A DNA stretch of 10,308 nucleotides from Sphingobium sp. Z007. Lineage in GTDB: Bacteria > Pseudomonadota > Alphaproteobacteria > Sphingomonadales > Sphingomonadaceae. Shown piece by piece: positions 1-5,977 of the stretch. Both the position numbers and the translations under genes were made by a program. The number at the start of each line of letters is the position of its first letter. Position 1 is the first letter of the stretch. Under the pieces are notes generated by a model. It was not told where the DNA came from. It saw only the letters and a list, made by a program, of their open reading frames with translations, and did no database searches. The DNA lies in the NCBI RefSeq assembly GCF_900013425.1, contig NZ_FBXK01000006.1, positions 1 to 10,308 of the forward strand, in the 5' to 3' direction.

Positions 1-9
1 GACTGGGCC
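1..9 (-). repeat. outer tip of the transposon right inverted repeat
   Basis: GACTGGGCC is the exact reverse complement of GGCCCAGTC at 6213-6221. It completes the right terminal repeat that runs off the window at 10308. It makes sense only if base 1 follows base 10308. Confidence 0.88.
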
Positions 10-14
10 AAGAT
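10..14. repeat. right copy of 5-bp target site duplication (AAGAT)
   Basis: Identical to 6208-6212. Five-base target duplications are the rule for Tn3-family transposition. Its place immediately outside both repeat tips fixes the insertion point. Confidence 0.85.
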
Positions 15-108
15 CGAGCGCCAGCTATACGGATGCACCGCCAAATGGGACGCCAAAGCCCAGACGTGCAAAGGAAAGTGGGTGCCCCTCTACGAGCAGC
101 AGCCCTGA
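10..108 (+). pseudogene. C-terminal fragment of transposon-interrupted membrane protein gene
   Basis: This is an open frame from the target duplication to a TGA at 106-108. It begins KIERQLYGC, and two cysteines lie in the stretch GCTAKWDAKAQTCKGKW. It has no start codon or ribosome binding site of its own. Joined in phase to the gene starting at 5780, with the transposon and one AAGAT removed, it gives the soluble tail after a transmembrane helix. Its stop lies one base before the higA stop codon on the other strand, so the two genes converge. The family is not recognised. The cysteine pair could form a disulfide if the tail is periplasmic, which is inference. Confidence 0.8.
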
Positions 109-109
109 T

Positions 110-474
110 TTAGCGCGATAATTGATATTCGCGGACAAGGATCGATGCAGGAACATGCCATGCCCGTTCGATTTTGCGGATCATGTGGAGGGTCAGCCCC
201 CGCTTGCGGGCCAGAACCTCGGTCGCGCGCGATTGCCCGATCAGGGACGCCAGATCGGCACGGGTGCGCCTTCCGCCTCCATGGCCGCTTCAATCGCTTC
301 CACCGGGTCCAGCTTGTCGACCGGCCACCGCTTCCGCTCATATTCATCGACCAGGGTTGCCAGCACATCGAGACGATCCTCGTCCGCGCTGCCCGCTTCC
401 GCGCTCCAGAGAACGCGGATTTCATCGACCGCCGCCCGATGGTCGTCATCGTTCCTGATAGGTCTGATATCCAT
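110..474 (-). CDS. higA: HigA-type antitoxin with an apparent 1-base deletion
   Basis: This is the antitoxin partner of the adjacent HigB toxin. It would bind and neutralise HigB and repress the operon through a C-terminal helix-turn-helix. The first frame starts at ATG 474 (MDIRPIRNDDDHRAAVDEI) with AAGGA seven bases upstream. It is preferred to the in-frame TTG at 489, which overlaps the toxin stop. The acidic N-terminal half runs to EAAMEAEG near 270, where the frame hits an early stop at 241. One base further in phase, the expected HTH follows: TRADLASLIGQSRATEVLA, then KRGLTLHMIRKIERAWHVP, ending at TAA 110-112. Restoring one base near 268-272 gives 121 residues, the normal length for this family. 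A true loss of antitoxin next to an intact toxin would be toxic, so I favour a sequencing error. Confidence 0.85.
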
Positions 475-485
475 TTGCCTGTCCT

Positions 486-788
486 TCAAAACTGATCGAC
501 GGTCGCGGCGTCGATGCGGTCATATTCAGCATGTGTCCCAATAAACTTTATGAAAGCGATCCCTCGCCGGAAATGGAACGCAACGATCATTCTATGATCG
601 CCGCCCGCCACTTCAAATCTAACCCGTTCTGCCGTCACCGTTTTTGCTTTTGAAAAATCGGCCATGACTTCGATTGTCGAAGACCAGTCCGCATTTTCTG
701 CAACCTCGAGCCAATGTGTCAATGACGCACGGGTCAGGGGATGCGTCGCGAAATAGGCTACGATGTTTTTGCGGGCGATGATCCTCAT
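486..788 (-). CDS. higB: HigB toxin, RelE-fold mRNA interferase
   Basis: A 100-residue protein with the HigB signature throughout: MRIIARKN at the start, an ADFSKAKTV segment near residue 43, VRFEVAGGDHRMIVAF in the middle, and FIGTHAEYDRID at residues 82-93. By family, HigB cleaves mRNA on translating ribosomes and is blocked by HigA. The gene is intact and precedes higA, the usual toxin-first order of HigBA loci; the genes are 11 bases apart (the higA SD lies in this gap). There is no convincing Shine-Dalgarno before the ATG, and the upstream operators end only 15 bases before it, so the transcript may have little or no leader. The locus probably acts as a plasmid addiction module. Confidence 0.93.
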   Translation of the reverse strand: MRIIARKNIVAYFATHPLTRASLTHWLEVAENADWSSTIEVMADFSKAKTVTAERVRFEVAGGDHRMIVAFHFRRGIAFIKFIGTHAEYDRIDAATVDQF

Positions 789-803
789 GAGCGGGCTATG
801 TCA

Positions 804-820
804 TTTCCCAATATGGGAAA
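804..820. promoter_or_regulatory. palindromic operator 1 upstream of higBA
   Basis: The sequence TTTCCCA-ATA-TGGGAAA has perfect 7-base arms around a 3-base centre. It lies 15 bases upstream of the higB start. With its twin at 832-846 it is the obvious binding site for HigA (or the HigBA complex) in autoregulation. A weak minus-strand promoter can be drawn here, with TTGTTT at 823-818 and CATAGC at 800-795, 17 bases apart, which would place the operator between the -35 and -10. The promoter elements are tentative. Confidence 0.75.
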
Positions 821-831
821 CAACCCCTTAA

Positions 832-846
832 TTCCCATATTGGGAA
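832..846. promoter_or_regulatory. palindromic operator 2 upstream of higBA
   Basis: TTCCCA-TAT-TGGGAA has the same arms as operator 1, with the centre in the opposite orientation. The centres are 27 bases apart, so two dimers could sit near one face of the helix and bind cooperatively. It lies upstream of the putative -35. Confidence 0.75.
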
Positions 847-1052
847 GCTGTAGAAACTGGCATCAGTCCGGTTTCCCTTCTGGTGCCCGTCAGGGCACGC
901 CAAGCCCTTGGATCGCACAGACCTGCCCCCAACGGCACCCCTGCGCTCTACGAGCCGGAAATCGCCTCCTACACCTCCTGATAGCCAATTGGGACCTTGC
1001 AGCATTGCGCAACGTGGAAGGGGTAGGATTCCTATCCGAGTACGCCCAACGC

Positions 1053-1071
1053 GTGCCGCGACTAGCGGCAC
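1053..1071. repeat. hairpin in origin region
   Basis: GTGCCGC-GACTA-GCGGCAC is a perfect 7-bp stem with a 5-base loop. It has no T-run, so it is not a standard terminator on either strand. Role unknown. Confidence 0.6.
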
Positions 1072-1094
1072 TCAACGTTCACTTTTTGTTCTGC

Positions 1095-1147
1095 TCTAAA
1101 GGGGTTGCTTCGCCAGCGCTTAAGTTCGCGCTTGCACCCCCTTTAGA
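1095..1147. repeat. large cruciform / stem-loop in origin region
   Basis: The arms are TCTAAAGGGGTTGC (1095-1108) and GCACCCCCTTTAGA (1134-1147), pairing at 13 of 14 positions. A nested AGCGC / GCGCT stem sits at 1115-1119 and 1128-1132. The 53-base structure is the strongest in the non-coding region. It could be a single-strand initiation or priming site, or a structured regulatory RNA; the sequence alone does not decide. Confidence 0.65.
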
Positions 1148-1203
1148 TTACATAGAAGGGGCGAAAAAAACACATAGCTAAATCAACGAGTTAGCAGGGG
1201 GGG

Positions 1204-1253
1204 TGCGTCACCAGCTATGACGCACCCCTGCGTCACCAGCTATGACGCACCCC
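1204..1253 (+). repeat. two tandem 25-bp iterons
   Basis: Two identical 25-base units abut at 1204-1228 and 1229-1253. Each contains TGCGTCA-CCAGCTA-TGACGCA, so each is itself an inverted repeat, followed by CCCC. A partial third unit follows at 1254-1259. To the left, 1195-1210 is an inverted CAGGGG..TGCGTCA copy with three extra Gs. These are likely Rep binding sites. Confidence 0.82.
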
Positions 1254-1285
1254 TGCGCCATCCTTGGCAATCTATTTACACTCTA

Positions 1286-1347
1286 TGTCCAATTTATTGA
1301 CTTGAAATAGGTCGAATAAACCGCCACCCATGTCAAATTATTGGACA
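1286..1347. promoter_or_regulatory. separated inverted repeat before rep
   Basis: TGTCCAAT-TTA-TTGAC (1286-1301) and GTCAA-ATT-ATTGGACA (1332-1347) are inverted copies matching at 13 of 16 positions, with 30 bases of partly AT-rich sequence between. They lie between the tandem iterons and the rep ribosome binding site. TTGACT (1297-1302) resembles a -35 box, but no good -10 lies at the right distance. It could be a rep operator or a part of the origin that melts. Confidence 0.6.
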
Positions 1348-1350
1348 AGG

Positions 1351-1370
1351 ATGACGCACCCCTGCGCCAT
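1351..1370 (+). repeat. third iteron copy, possible rep autoregulatory site
   Basis: ATGACGCACCCCTGCGCCAT is an exact 20-base copy of 1242-1261. It lies 4 bases upstream of the rep Shine-Dalgarno sequence (GGAGGG, 1375-1380). A Rep-binding repeat at this place would allow the initiator to limit its own synthesis, a common device in iteron plasmids; here that is inference from position. Confidence 0.75.
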
Positions 1371-1388
1371 CTGCGGAGGGTTTTGAAA

Positions 1389-2032
1389 ATGTCCGAGTTG
1401 GTGAAGCGACAACCACCAGGCCACTGGGTTCAAACAGAGCGGGCAGCCCATGAAGCATGGGCTAGTCTGATCGAGAAAGCTCCTAAAGCTGCCCAGCTAA
1501 TGCACATCCTAACCGCACGAGTTGGTGAACATAATGCTGTTGTCGTAAGTCAAAAGACCTTGGCAGCATTGATGAAATGCAGCCGTCGCACAGTTCAACG
1601 CGCCGTAGATGTTTTAGCCGAGGATCGTTGGATAGAGATACGTCAGATTGGGGAAAATGGCACCGTAAATGCCCACATCATCAATGATCGGGTAGCATGG
1701 TCGGGTAAGCGTGACGGCCTGCGCTACTCGCTGTTCAGTGCTGCGGTCATCATATCGGAAGCGGAACAACCTGACTTTGAGGAACTGGGCCAACAGGTGC
1801 CGCTCCGCCGTTTGCCATCATTGTTCCGAGATGAGCGCCAATTACCAAGCGGCCCCGGACTCCCCCGCCAGCGCAGCCATTCCTTGACGGTATGGAACCA
1901 GACTTGCCTGCCACCCAACAGTCGGAACCTGACCCAGCGATGCAGGAGGAACTCTCCCAGCTAGTCACGGGCCTAGGTAACAAACTCCGTGCATCCGATA
2001 CATCGCCCGATGATGATGCAACCGGTATATAG
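1389..2032 (+). CDS. repA: plasmid replication initiator, winged-helix type, with an apparent 1-base deletion
   Basis: The protein starts MSELVKRQPPGHWVQTE, eight bases after GGAGGG. Residues about 50-100 form a winged helix: SQKTLAALMKCSRRTVQRAV, then WIEIRQIGENGTVNAHIIND. AWSGKRDGLRYSLFSAAV follows, a block I associate with Rep proteins of small proteobacterial plasmids (RepL-like HTH initiators). The first frame degenerates after LPSGPGLP at a run of five Cs (1862-1866). The next frame continues as PPAQPFLDGMEPDLPATQ to TAG 2030-2032. One missing C explains it, giving 214 residues with a Pro- and acid-rich tail. It would bind the iterons at 1204-1253 and 1351-1370. The gene symbol is a family-level label. 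Confidence 0.82.
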
Positions 2033-2067
2033 ATACTACACAGGACACCTTAACAGCGAGTGACACT

Positions 2068-2465
2068 ATGAGTATCACCCTAAGAGAAGCGTCGGAAAAG
2101 GTCGGTGTCACCCGCCAAACGCTCATGAAAGCAATCAAGACAGGCCGCGTTTCTGGCCAAAAGTCAGATAATGGCGAGTGGCGGATTGAGCCTGTCGAAC
2201 TGTTCCGCGTATGGCCCCCTGTAAATGAGGTGCAGCAACCTTTACAGCCTGATATAACAGGTAGTGACACCCCGGTTTACAGGCTGAAAACAGGCTGTTG
2301 CGTGAGCAGGTTGCGGAACTGCGCGAAGAACGGAACGCTTGGCGAGAACAGGCACAACGGCTTGCCCTGACCGATCAGCGCGCTGCCCCTCAACCTACTC
2401 CACAGCGCGGTTTCTGGTCGCGCCTGTTCAGCCGCCAGGGCGACAGCCCTAGCGGCGAGGAATAA
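2068..2465 (+). CDS. HTH / coiled-coil plasmid protein, with an apparent 1-base deletion
   Basis: The N-terminal 50 residues (SITLREASEKVGVTRQTLMK, then AIKTGRVSGQKSDNGEWRIE) have the look of a MerR/excisionase-type winged helix that binds DNA. The frame goes wrong after GSDTP at CCCC 2270-2273. In the next frame it continues GLQAENRLLREQVAELREE, a clear heptad coiled coil, and ends RGFWSRLFSRQ... at TAA 2463-2465. One missing C restores a 132-residue protein. It lies 35 bases after rep and 3 bases before the next start codon, so it is probably part of a rep operon. Such proteins are common downstream of rep on small plasmids; partition or copy control is a guess. I do not assign a name. Confidence 0.75.
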
Positions 2466-2468
2466 ACC

Positions 2469-2747
2469 ATGGATGCTCCAACCGGCCCTTTATGGTCCCA
2501 AACGCAGGCCATTGCCTATGAGGTCGCGCTGGAGGCCATCAACGATGTGATCGCGGGATATAGTGAACAGATCGCGCTAGAGCAGACCCATCCCTCGCCG
2601 AACACAGCCCGGATTACTTGGCTGGAAATGCGAACCGATCAGGCCGTTTCAGTCCACCACTCGCTTAACGTGTGCGATGACGGCAACGTGCAGCAGGTAA
2701 TTTCAGAATTTAGTGCTATCGTCCGCGCAAGGGATGAAGGGCGCTGA
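2469..2747 (+). CDS. small conserved plasmid protein, function unknown
   Basis: A 92-residue, mostly helical, acidic protein (IAYEVALEAINDVIAGYSEQ near residue 15). ATG 2469 is preceded by GAGGA nine bases upstream, inside the end of the previous gene. The frame is intact and the tight spacing implies co-transcription with rep and the HTH gene. It has no signal peptide, membrane segment or recognisable motif. I do not recognise the family by name. Confidence 0.75.
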   Translation: MDAPTGPLWSQTQAIAYEVALEAINDVIAGYSEQIALEQTHPSPNTARITWLEMRTDQAVSVHHSLNVCDDGNVQQVISEFSAIVRARDEGR

Positions 2748-2752
2748 TCCTA

Positions 2753-2887
2753 ATGGAACCTGTCGCAAAACGCCTGATTGTCGGTCGGGAAGAGAGCGCC
2801 CTGCTGCCCCACCAAAGCATTGGCGGGCAGCTGACTCAGGCTAAACGATGCAAAGCAGCGTCATTTGGGGAAGTGGATGCCGCATAG
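2753..2887 (+). pseudogene. short ORF, possible 5' remnant of a backbone gene
   Basis: ATG at 2753 follows the previous stop by 5 bases, with GAAGGG 11 bases upstream. It reads MEPVAKRLIVGREESALLPH and ends at TAG 2885-2887, 44 residues in all. The last nine codons overlap the end of the VOC gene on the other strand. The start looks real and translationally coupled, while the tail reads as antisense to another gene. It may be a gene cut off when the 2.86-3.99 kb accessory segment arrived. Weakly supported. Confidence 0.35.
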
Positions 2888-3259
2888 CTTGTTTCCATCT
2901 GGATCGCGGAAGTACGCGAGTACGATCGTACCCATAGACGCTGTTTCGCGAGGGCCGGGCGCTAACTCGATCGACGTGCCACCATTGGCGACTGCAACAT
3001 CATGAAACTGCTTCACCTGCTCTGGCGAATCGCATGAAAAAGCAACTGTGCTGCCATTCGCGACGGTTGCCGATTCGTCATTGATCGGCTGGGTGACAAT
3101 GAAATTGGCCCCATTCCCACTGTTGTAGATCAGGCGCGTGTGGCCACTGTCGGCCACGTTGATCGTCGCCTCCCCAACTCCGAGGGTGCCAAGCACCGTG
3201 TCGTAAAAGCGCTTTGCCCGCTCGATGTCGTTCGATCCAACCATCGTGTGAAAAAGCAT
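2861..3259 (-). CDS. VOC-fold (glyoxalase/bleomycin resistance-like) protein
   Basis: A 132-residue single protein with two beta-alpha-beta-beta-beta halves. It starts MLFHTMVGSNDIERAKRFYD, with the family's early metal-ligand histidine (H4) and ERAKRFYDTVLG helix, and ends with YFRDPDGNKLCGIHFPK. The start at 3259 has AGGAG eight bases upstream. VOC proteins bind a divalent metal and act as glyoxalases, dioxygenases or drug-binding proteins. In the usual end motif DPDGNxxE, the glutamate is replaced here (NKLCGIH). This matches a common, poorly characterised subgroup, so substrate cannot be predicted. Both neighbours run on the opposite strand, and composition appears lower in GC than the mob genes, suggesting cargo acquired separately. 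Confidence 0.88.
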   Translation of the reverse strand: MLFHTMVGSNDIERAKRFYDTVLGTLGVGEATINVADSGHTRLIYNSGNGANFIVTQPINDESATVANGSTVAFSCDSPEQVKQFHDVAVANGGTSIELAPGPRETASMGTIVLAYFRDPDGNKLCGIHFPK

Positions 3260-3539
3260 GCATCTTCTCCTACTTGGGCCGCGCCATGATTGAACACTGC
3301 CCGTGCTCGGCTATAGCAGGATCGAGCGTCCGGTCACGCTTGGATCGTTGGGCTGAGGTTGGGATGCTTGAGCCGATAGGGACAGAAGTCGAACCTTGGT
3401 CGATGGGCGACAGGCAGCTATTTTCGCCCTCGTTCGTGTCGCCTGCTCTAAAGACGACTGGCGGCTATCGCCTGATTGTCGGCCGTGCATCTGTTTGTAA
3501 GATAATTCCACTACCTCCGCAAAGGCAGGAGGATATAGA
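3260..3539. other. intergenic region between divergent accessory genes
   Basis: This region should hold the promoters of the VOC gene (minus) and the membrane-protein gene (plus). Several open frames cross it, but none has a ribosome binding site or recognisable protein. I do not see a clear -35/-10 pair. Confidence 0.4.
3514..3532 (+). promoter_or_regulatory. strong Shine-Dalgarno with a complementary upstream CCTCC
   Basis: AGGAGG (3527-3532) lies seven bases before ATG 3540 and decides that start. CCTCC at 3514-3518 can pair with GGAGG at 3528-3532 around a 9-base loop, hiding the site. The stem is only 5 bp, so sequestration is possible rather than shown. Confidence 0.45.
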
Positions 3540-3989
3540 ATGGCTGGCTATTCGGACGCACATGTTGTGCGGTTTAATCGTTATCGCGTGATAGCGGCAT
3601 CCACATTTCGTGTACTGCGATGGTCTGTTGCATTACCACTTGTGGGGTTAGTCATTCTCAACATCATGTTGCCGCTGATGCTGTTTCCGACTCTGTTTGC
3701 GCCTTGGCTGATGATCAAATCGTCAATGAAGGCAGGTTTTGTCCCAAGCCTAATTACGGTCGTTGTTCATTTCTTCTTGGCGAGGCGTACCCCCCGATTT
3801 TGGATGATCCCGATCACCGTTTGCGTCTCAACCGTGACCGCATGGCTTTGGTGGGGGCTGGTTTTTGAGTTCGAACCTTCAAGAGCGAAAGCTCTACGGG
3901 ATCCGAGTTGGATTGTTCTGGGGATCGCCGCGTTGGCATCACTTCCTCTCGCAATCTGGGCGCGGCCGACTGGCAGATCAATCGTCTAA
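3540..3989 (+). CDS. predicted four-helix inner-membrane protein
   Basis: 149 residues, start supported by AGGAGG. Hydrophobic segments lie at about residues 29-59 (long, LPLVGLVILNIMLPLMLF and on, perhaps one kinked or two helices), 68-81 (VPSLITVVVHFFLA), 87-108 (FWMIPITVCVSTVTAWLWW) and 124-142 (WIVLGIAALASLPLAIWA). Basic residues follow the second segment (RRTPR), consistent with a cytoplasmic loop. There is no signal peptidase site and no transporter motif. I do not recognise it. It is divergent from the VOC gene and appears to be cargo. Confidence 0.7.
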   Translation: MAGYSDAHVVRFNRYRVIAASTFRVLRWSVALPLVGLVILNIMLPLMLFPTLFAPWLMIKSSMKAGFVPSLITVVVHFFLARRTPRFWMIPITVCVSTVTAWLWWGLVFEFEPSRAKALRDPSWIVLGIAALASLPLAIWARPTGRSIV

Positions 3990-4100
3990 CCGGTTGTCGG
4001 CAAACACATGAATCCGCGCATGGCTAACCGGCACACTCACGACCGCGCCGCCGCCGCGATCTGGCTGCACGAAAAACCCTGCCGGATTGAGAATATGCAC

Positions 4101-4124
4101 GAAAACCCCGATTTCAGGGTTTTC
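4101..4124. terminator. bidirectional-type terminator hairpin after mobA
   Basis: GAAAACCC (4101-4108) and GGGTTTTC (4117-4124) form an 8-bp stem around an 8-base loop, starting 8 bases past the mobA stop codon. The A-side and T-side of the stem give U-rich RNA when read from either strand. It could also catch transcripts from the membrane-protein gene at 3989. Confidence 0.65.
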
Positions 4125-4132
4125 CGTCATCC

Positions 4133-5344
4133 TCATCGGCTCATGCCACGATCACGTTGCAGGACCAGCTCGCGCTCATGGAGCAACTGGCCCACCGCGC
4201 GCGCCATCTGGGGTTCGCGCTGGATCCGCTCGATGTAGAGATCCTTGGTGTGCTGGTTCGCCCCGTTATAGGCATCCACCGCCTTGCGGAGCGCCTCCGG
4301 GGTCGCCTTCCAGTCGCTGTTATGGTCGCCATAGCCATGGGCGCCCGCATCGCGCTTCCCGGCTATGGTCCTGAACTTCTCCGCCACCTTCTCACGGTCC
4401 TGCGCCTGCTGGCGCTCCTGTGCCTGCTCGCGGGTGCGCTCGGCGACAAGCCGCTCCTGACGCTGCGCCTCGGCTGCATCGCGCCGATCGCGATCGACCG
4501 CGCCGCTCAAGGTGGCCGCGAACGCATGCAGCCTCCCCGATATCCGCTGCCCTGCATCGCGCAGCCACTCGGTCCCCCGCTCTATATACTGGCGCAGGCC
4601 CCGCTGCTCGATGACGCCGGCGTTGTGCTGGCCCACCATCGTTACTGGCTCATAGGCCCGCCCCTCCCGCATGGCCTGATGCTCGGCACGGCGCTCCATC
4701 GCCGTCGCGCTCGGCCCCATATGCACGGTCGCCTCCTGCTCGATTCCGCGCCGCTGGTGGCTGCGATGGTCCACCCGCTCCGGGACGTTCGCCCGTTCCA
4801 GCGCCGCATTCTGCATCTCGGCCCACCGGCCACGCCAGCGCTCGACCTCCCCGCTCGTCTTCTGGTCCAGTTCGCGGGTCTTCGCGCCCAGCCCTTCCGG
4901 GCCGATCCGCCGCGTCGTCGTCAGCAGATGGGCGTGGTGGTTGCGATGGTCGCCCTCGCGACCTGGTGCGTGGATCGCCACGTCCACCGCCACCCCATGC
5001 CGCTCGCTGATCTCTCGTGCGAAGCCCAGCGCAAGCTCGCGCCGCGCCTCGGCCGACAACTCGGCGGGCAGCGCGATTTCATATTCGCGGGCGACGGTCG
5101 AGTTCTTGCGCGTCTCTGCCTGCTCGGCGGCGTTCCAAAGCACGGCCCGGTCACTGGCCCACGCCGGGGCATCGGCGGGCACGACAAGGGCGTTATGTTC
5201 GACGCCCTGCTTGCGGGTGTAATCGTGGACGAGGCCGGTGCGCTCGTCCGTGATTTCGACACCCGCACGATAGGCTGCCGCTGCCGTCGCGCTGCGACCG
5301 GCGGAACGGCCTATCGTCTTCACCGCAAGATGGAAACTTGCCAT
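4133..5344 (-). CDS. mobA: MOBQ-family relaxase (MobA/MobL)
   Basis: A 403-residue relaxase that would nick oriT, stay linked to the 5' end and pilot the strand in mobilisation. It starts MASFHLAVKTIGRSAGRSAT. Tyr25 in AAAAYRAG is at the same place as the catalytic tyrosine of RSF1010 MobA. The metal-binding histidine motif is at residues 125-140 (HAPGREGDHRNHHAHL). The C-terminal half is charged and helical (QERQQAQDREKVAEK region). The start at 5344 has AAGGGCG upstream; the frame stays open to 5524, but that part lies in oriT. Unlike RSF1010 MobA it has no fused primase. No frameshift is seen. It is divergent from the TraD-like gene, with oriT between, so relaxase binding at oriT could also control its own expression. 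Confidence 0.93.
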   Translation of the reverse strand: MASFHLAVKTIGRSAGRSATAAAAYRAGVEITDERTGLVHDYTRKQGVEHNALVVPADAPAWASDRAVLWNAAEQAETRKNSTVAREYEIALPAELSAEARRELALGFAREISERHGVAVDVAIHAPGREGDHRNHHAHLLTTTRRIGPEGLGAKTRELDQKTSGEVERWRGRWAEMQNAALERANVPERVDHRSHQRRGIEQEATVHMGPSATAMERRAEHQAMREGRAYEPVTMVGQHNAGVIEQRGLRQYIERGTEWLRDAGQRISGRLHAFAATLSGAVDRDRRDAAEAQRQERLVAERTREQAQERQQAQDREKVAEKFRTIAGKRDAGAHGYGDHNSDWKATPEALRKAVDAYNGANQHTKDLYIERIQREPQMARAVGQLLHERELVLQRDRGMSR

Positions 5345-5361
5345 CGCCGCGCCCTTGCTAG

Positions 5362-5460
5362 CCATGCGGAAGCATGGCGCGGGCGACAGCCCGCTGGGGT
5401 TCAGGGGTATCCCCTGACGCACGCAAACGCAAGTTTGCATAAGTGCGCCCTTCCTCTCTT
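5362..5460. other. oriT: origin of transfer (oriT) with MOBQ nic site
   Basis: The core ATAAGTGCGCCCTT (5439-5452) matches the nic region of RSF1010-type (IncQ/MOBQ) origins, where cleavage falls after ..AAGTGCG; that predicts a nick between 5447 and 5448 on this strand. Immediately before it is GCAAAC-GCAA-GTTTGC (5423-5438), a perfect inverted repeat of the kind relaxases bind. Further left are TCAGGGG-TAT-CCCCTGA (5401-5417), GCGGGC-GACA-GCCCGC (5379-5394) and CCATGC-GGAA-GCATGG (5362-5377), all perfect. The site lies between divergent mobA and the TraD-like gene, as expected. Confidence 0.88.
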
Positions 5461-5511
5461 TCGCTCGGTCGGGTCCGGTGCTATTAGTATCGCACAGCGA
5501 AAGGATTGACC

Positions 5512-5787
5512 ATGGCTGCTCCAACGCCAGAGGCTATCGAAACCGCCCGTCGCAAGGTCCAGCAGGCCAAGGCCCGGTTGCAGGCATTGGAAGCCCGCGC
5601 CATCACCCTTAACCGCAAGGCCGATGCCCGCCGCAAGATCATCCTCGGCGGTCTGCTCCTCGATGCCGCCATGAAAGACCCCGCATGGGAATCCCACCTC
5701 AATGACCTGATGAGCCGGATCAGCCGCGATCAGGACCGGAAGGCGTTCGAGGGCTGGACCTTCAAGGGTGGCCCCGCCGATGCCTGA
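5512..5787 (+). CDS. TraD/MobC-like mobilisation accessory protein
   Basis: 91 residues. It has an N-terminal coiled coil (AIETARRKVQQAKARLQALE), then RKADARRKIILGGLLLDAA at about residues 36-54, and RISRDQDRKAFEGW near the end. That layout matches the small TraD family of Ti-type transfer regions (Pfam Conjugal transfer TraD) and similar MobC-like helpers, thought to help the relaxase act at oriT. ATG 5512 has AAAGGA seven bases upstream and is preferred to TTG 5506. The gene overlaps the next start by 8 bases, so the two are translationally coupled. This is not the VirD4-like TraD of F plasmid. Confidence 0.82.
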   Translation: MAAPTPEAIETARRKVQQAKARLQALEARAITLNRKADARRKIILGGLLLDAAMKDPAWESHLNDLMSRISRDQDRKAFEGWTFKGGPADA

Positions 5788-5977
5788 TCCCTTCGACCCT
5801 GCCGAGTTTGATGCTCCCCCTCCCTCCGATCCCGGCGCAGACTATCGCACCCTGCTCGACGCCATGCGCAAGGCCGGGGCCGAAGGGGTCGCCCAGCAGG
5901 TCGCCGCACTGGCCCAGAAGATCGAGCAGGACGCCCACCAGCGCGCCGAATGGACCGCACAGGCAGGCGTGGGGGTC

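Larger units (their letters stand above)
847..1388. other. non-coding region, probable replication origin (oriV)
   Basis: I see no credible gene in these 540 bases; open frames here lack ribosome binding sites and recognisable composition. Instead the region holds a series of hairpins (883-898, 1053-1071, 1095-1147), an A-rich stretch around 1164-1171, tandem 25-bp repeats at 1204-1253, AT-rich sequence at 1262-1320, a separated inverted repeat, and a further repeat copy at 1351-1370 just before the rep ribosome binding site. Repeats plus AT-rich DNA immediately upstream of a rep gene is the standard arrangement of an iteron-type origin. I did not find a convincing DnaA box. Confidence 0.7.

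Noticed and set aside
741..1181. 146-codon open frame over the origin region
   Set aside because: It starts inside higB, crosses both operators and the hairpins, and has no ribosome binding site or recognisable protein character.
1204..1370. CRISPR array
   Set aside because: The repeats abut with no spacers, are few, and sit before a rep gene; they fit iterons.
1862..2273. Programmed ribosomal frameshifting in rep or the HTH gene
   Set aside because: Similar one-base shifts occur in unrelated genes throughout the molecule, so error is the simpler explanation.
3214..3591. Open frame between the VOC and membrane-protein genes
   Set aside because: It overlaps both real genes out of frame and has no ribosome binding site.
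4157..5509. 450-codon open frame antisense to mobA
   Set aside because: It mirrors mobA in GC-rich DNA and reads as low-complexity Leu/Arg/Pro sequence. mobA has catalytic motifs and a ribosome binding site, and this frame crosses oriT.
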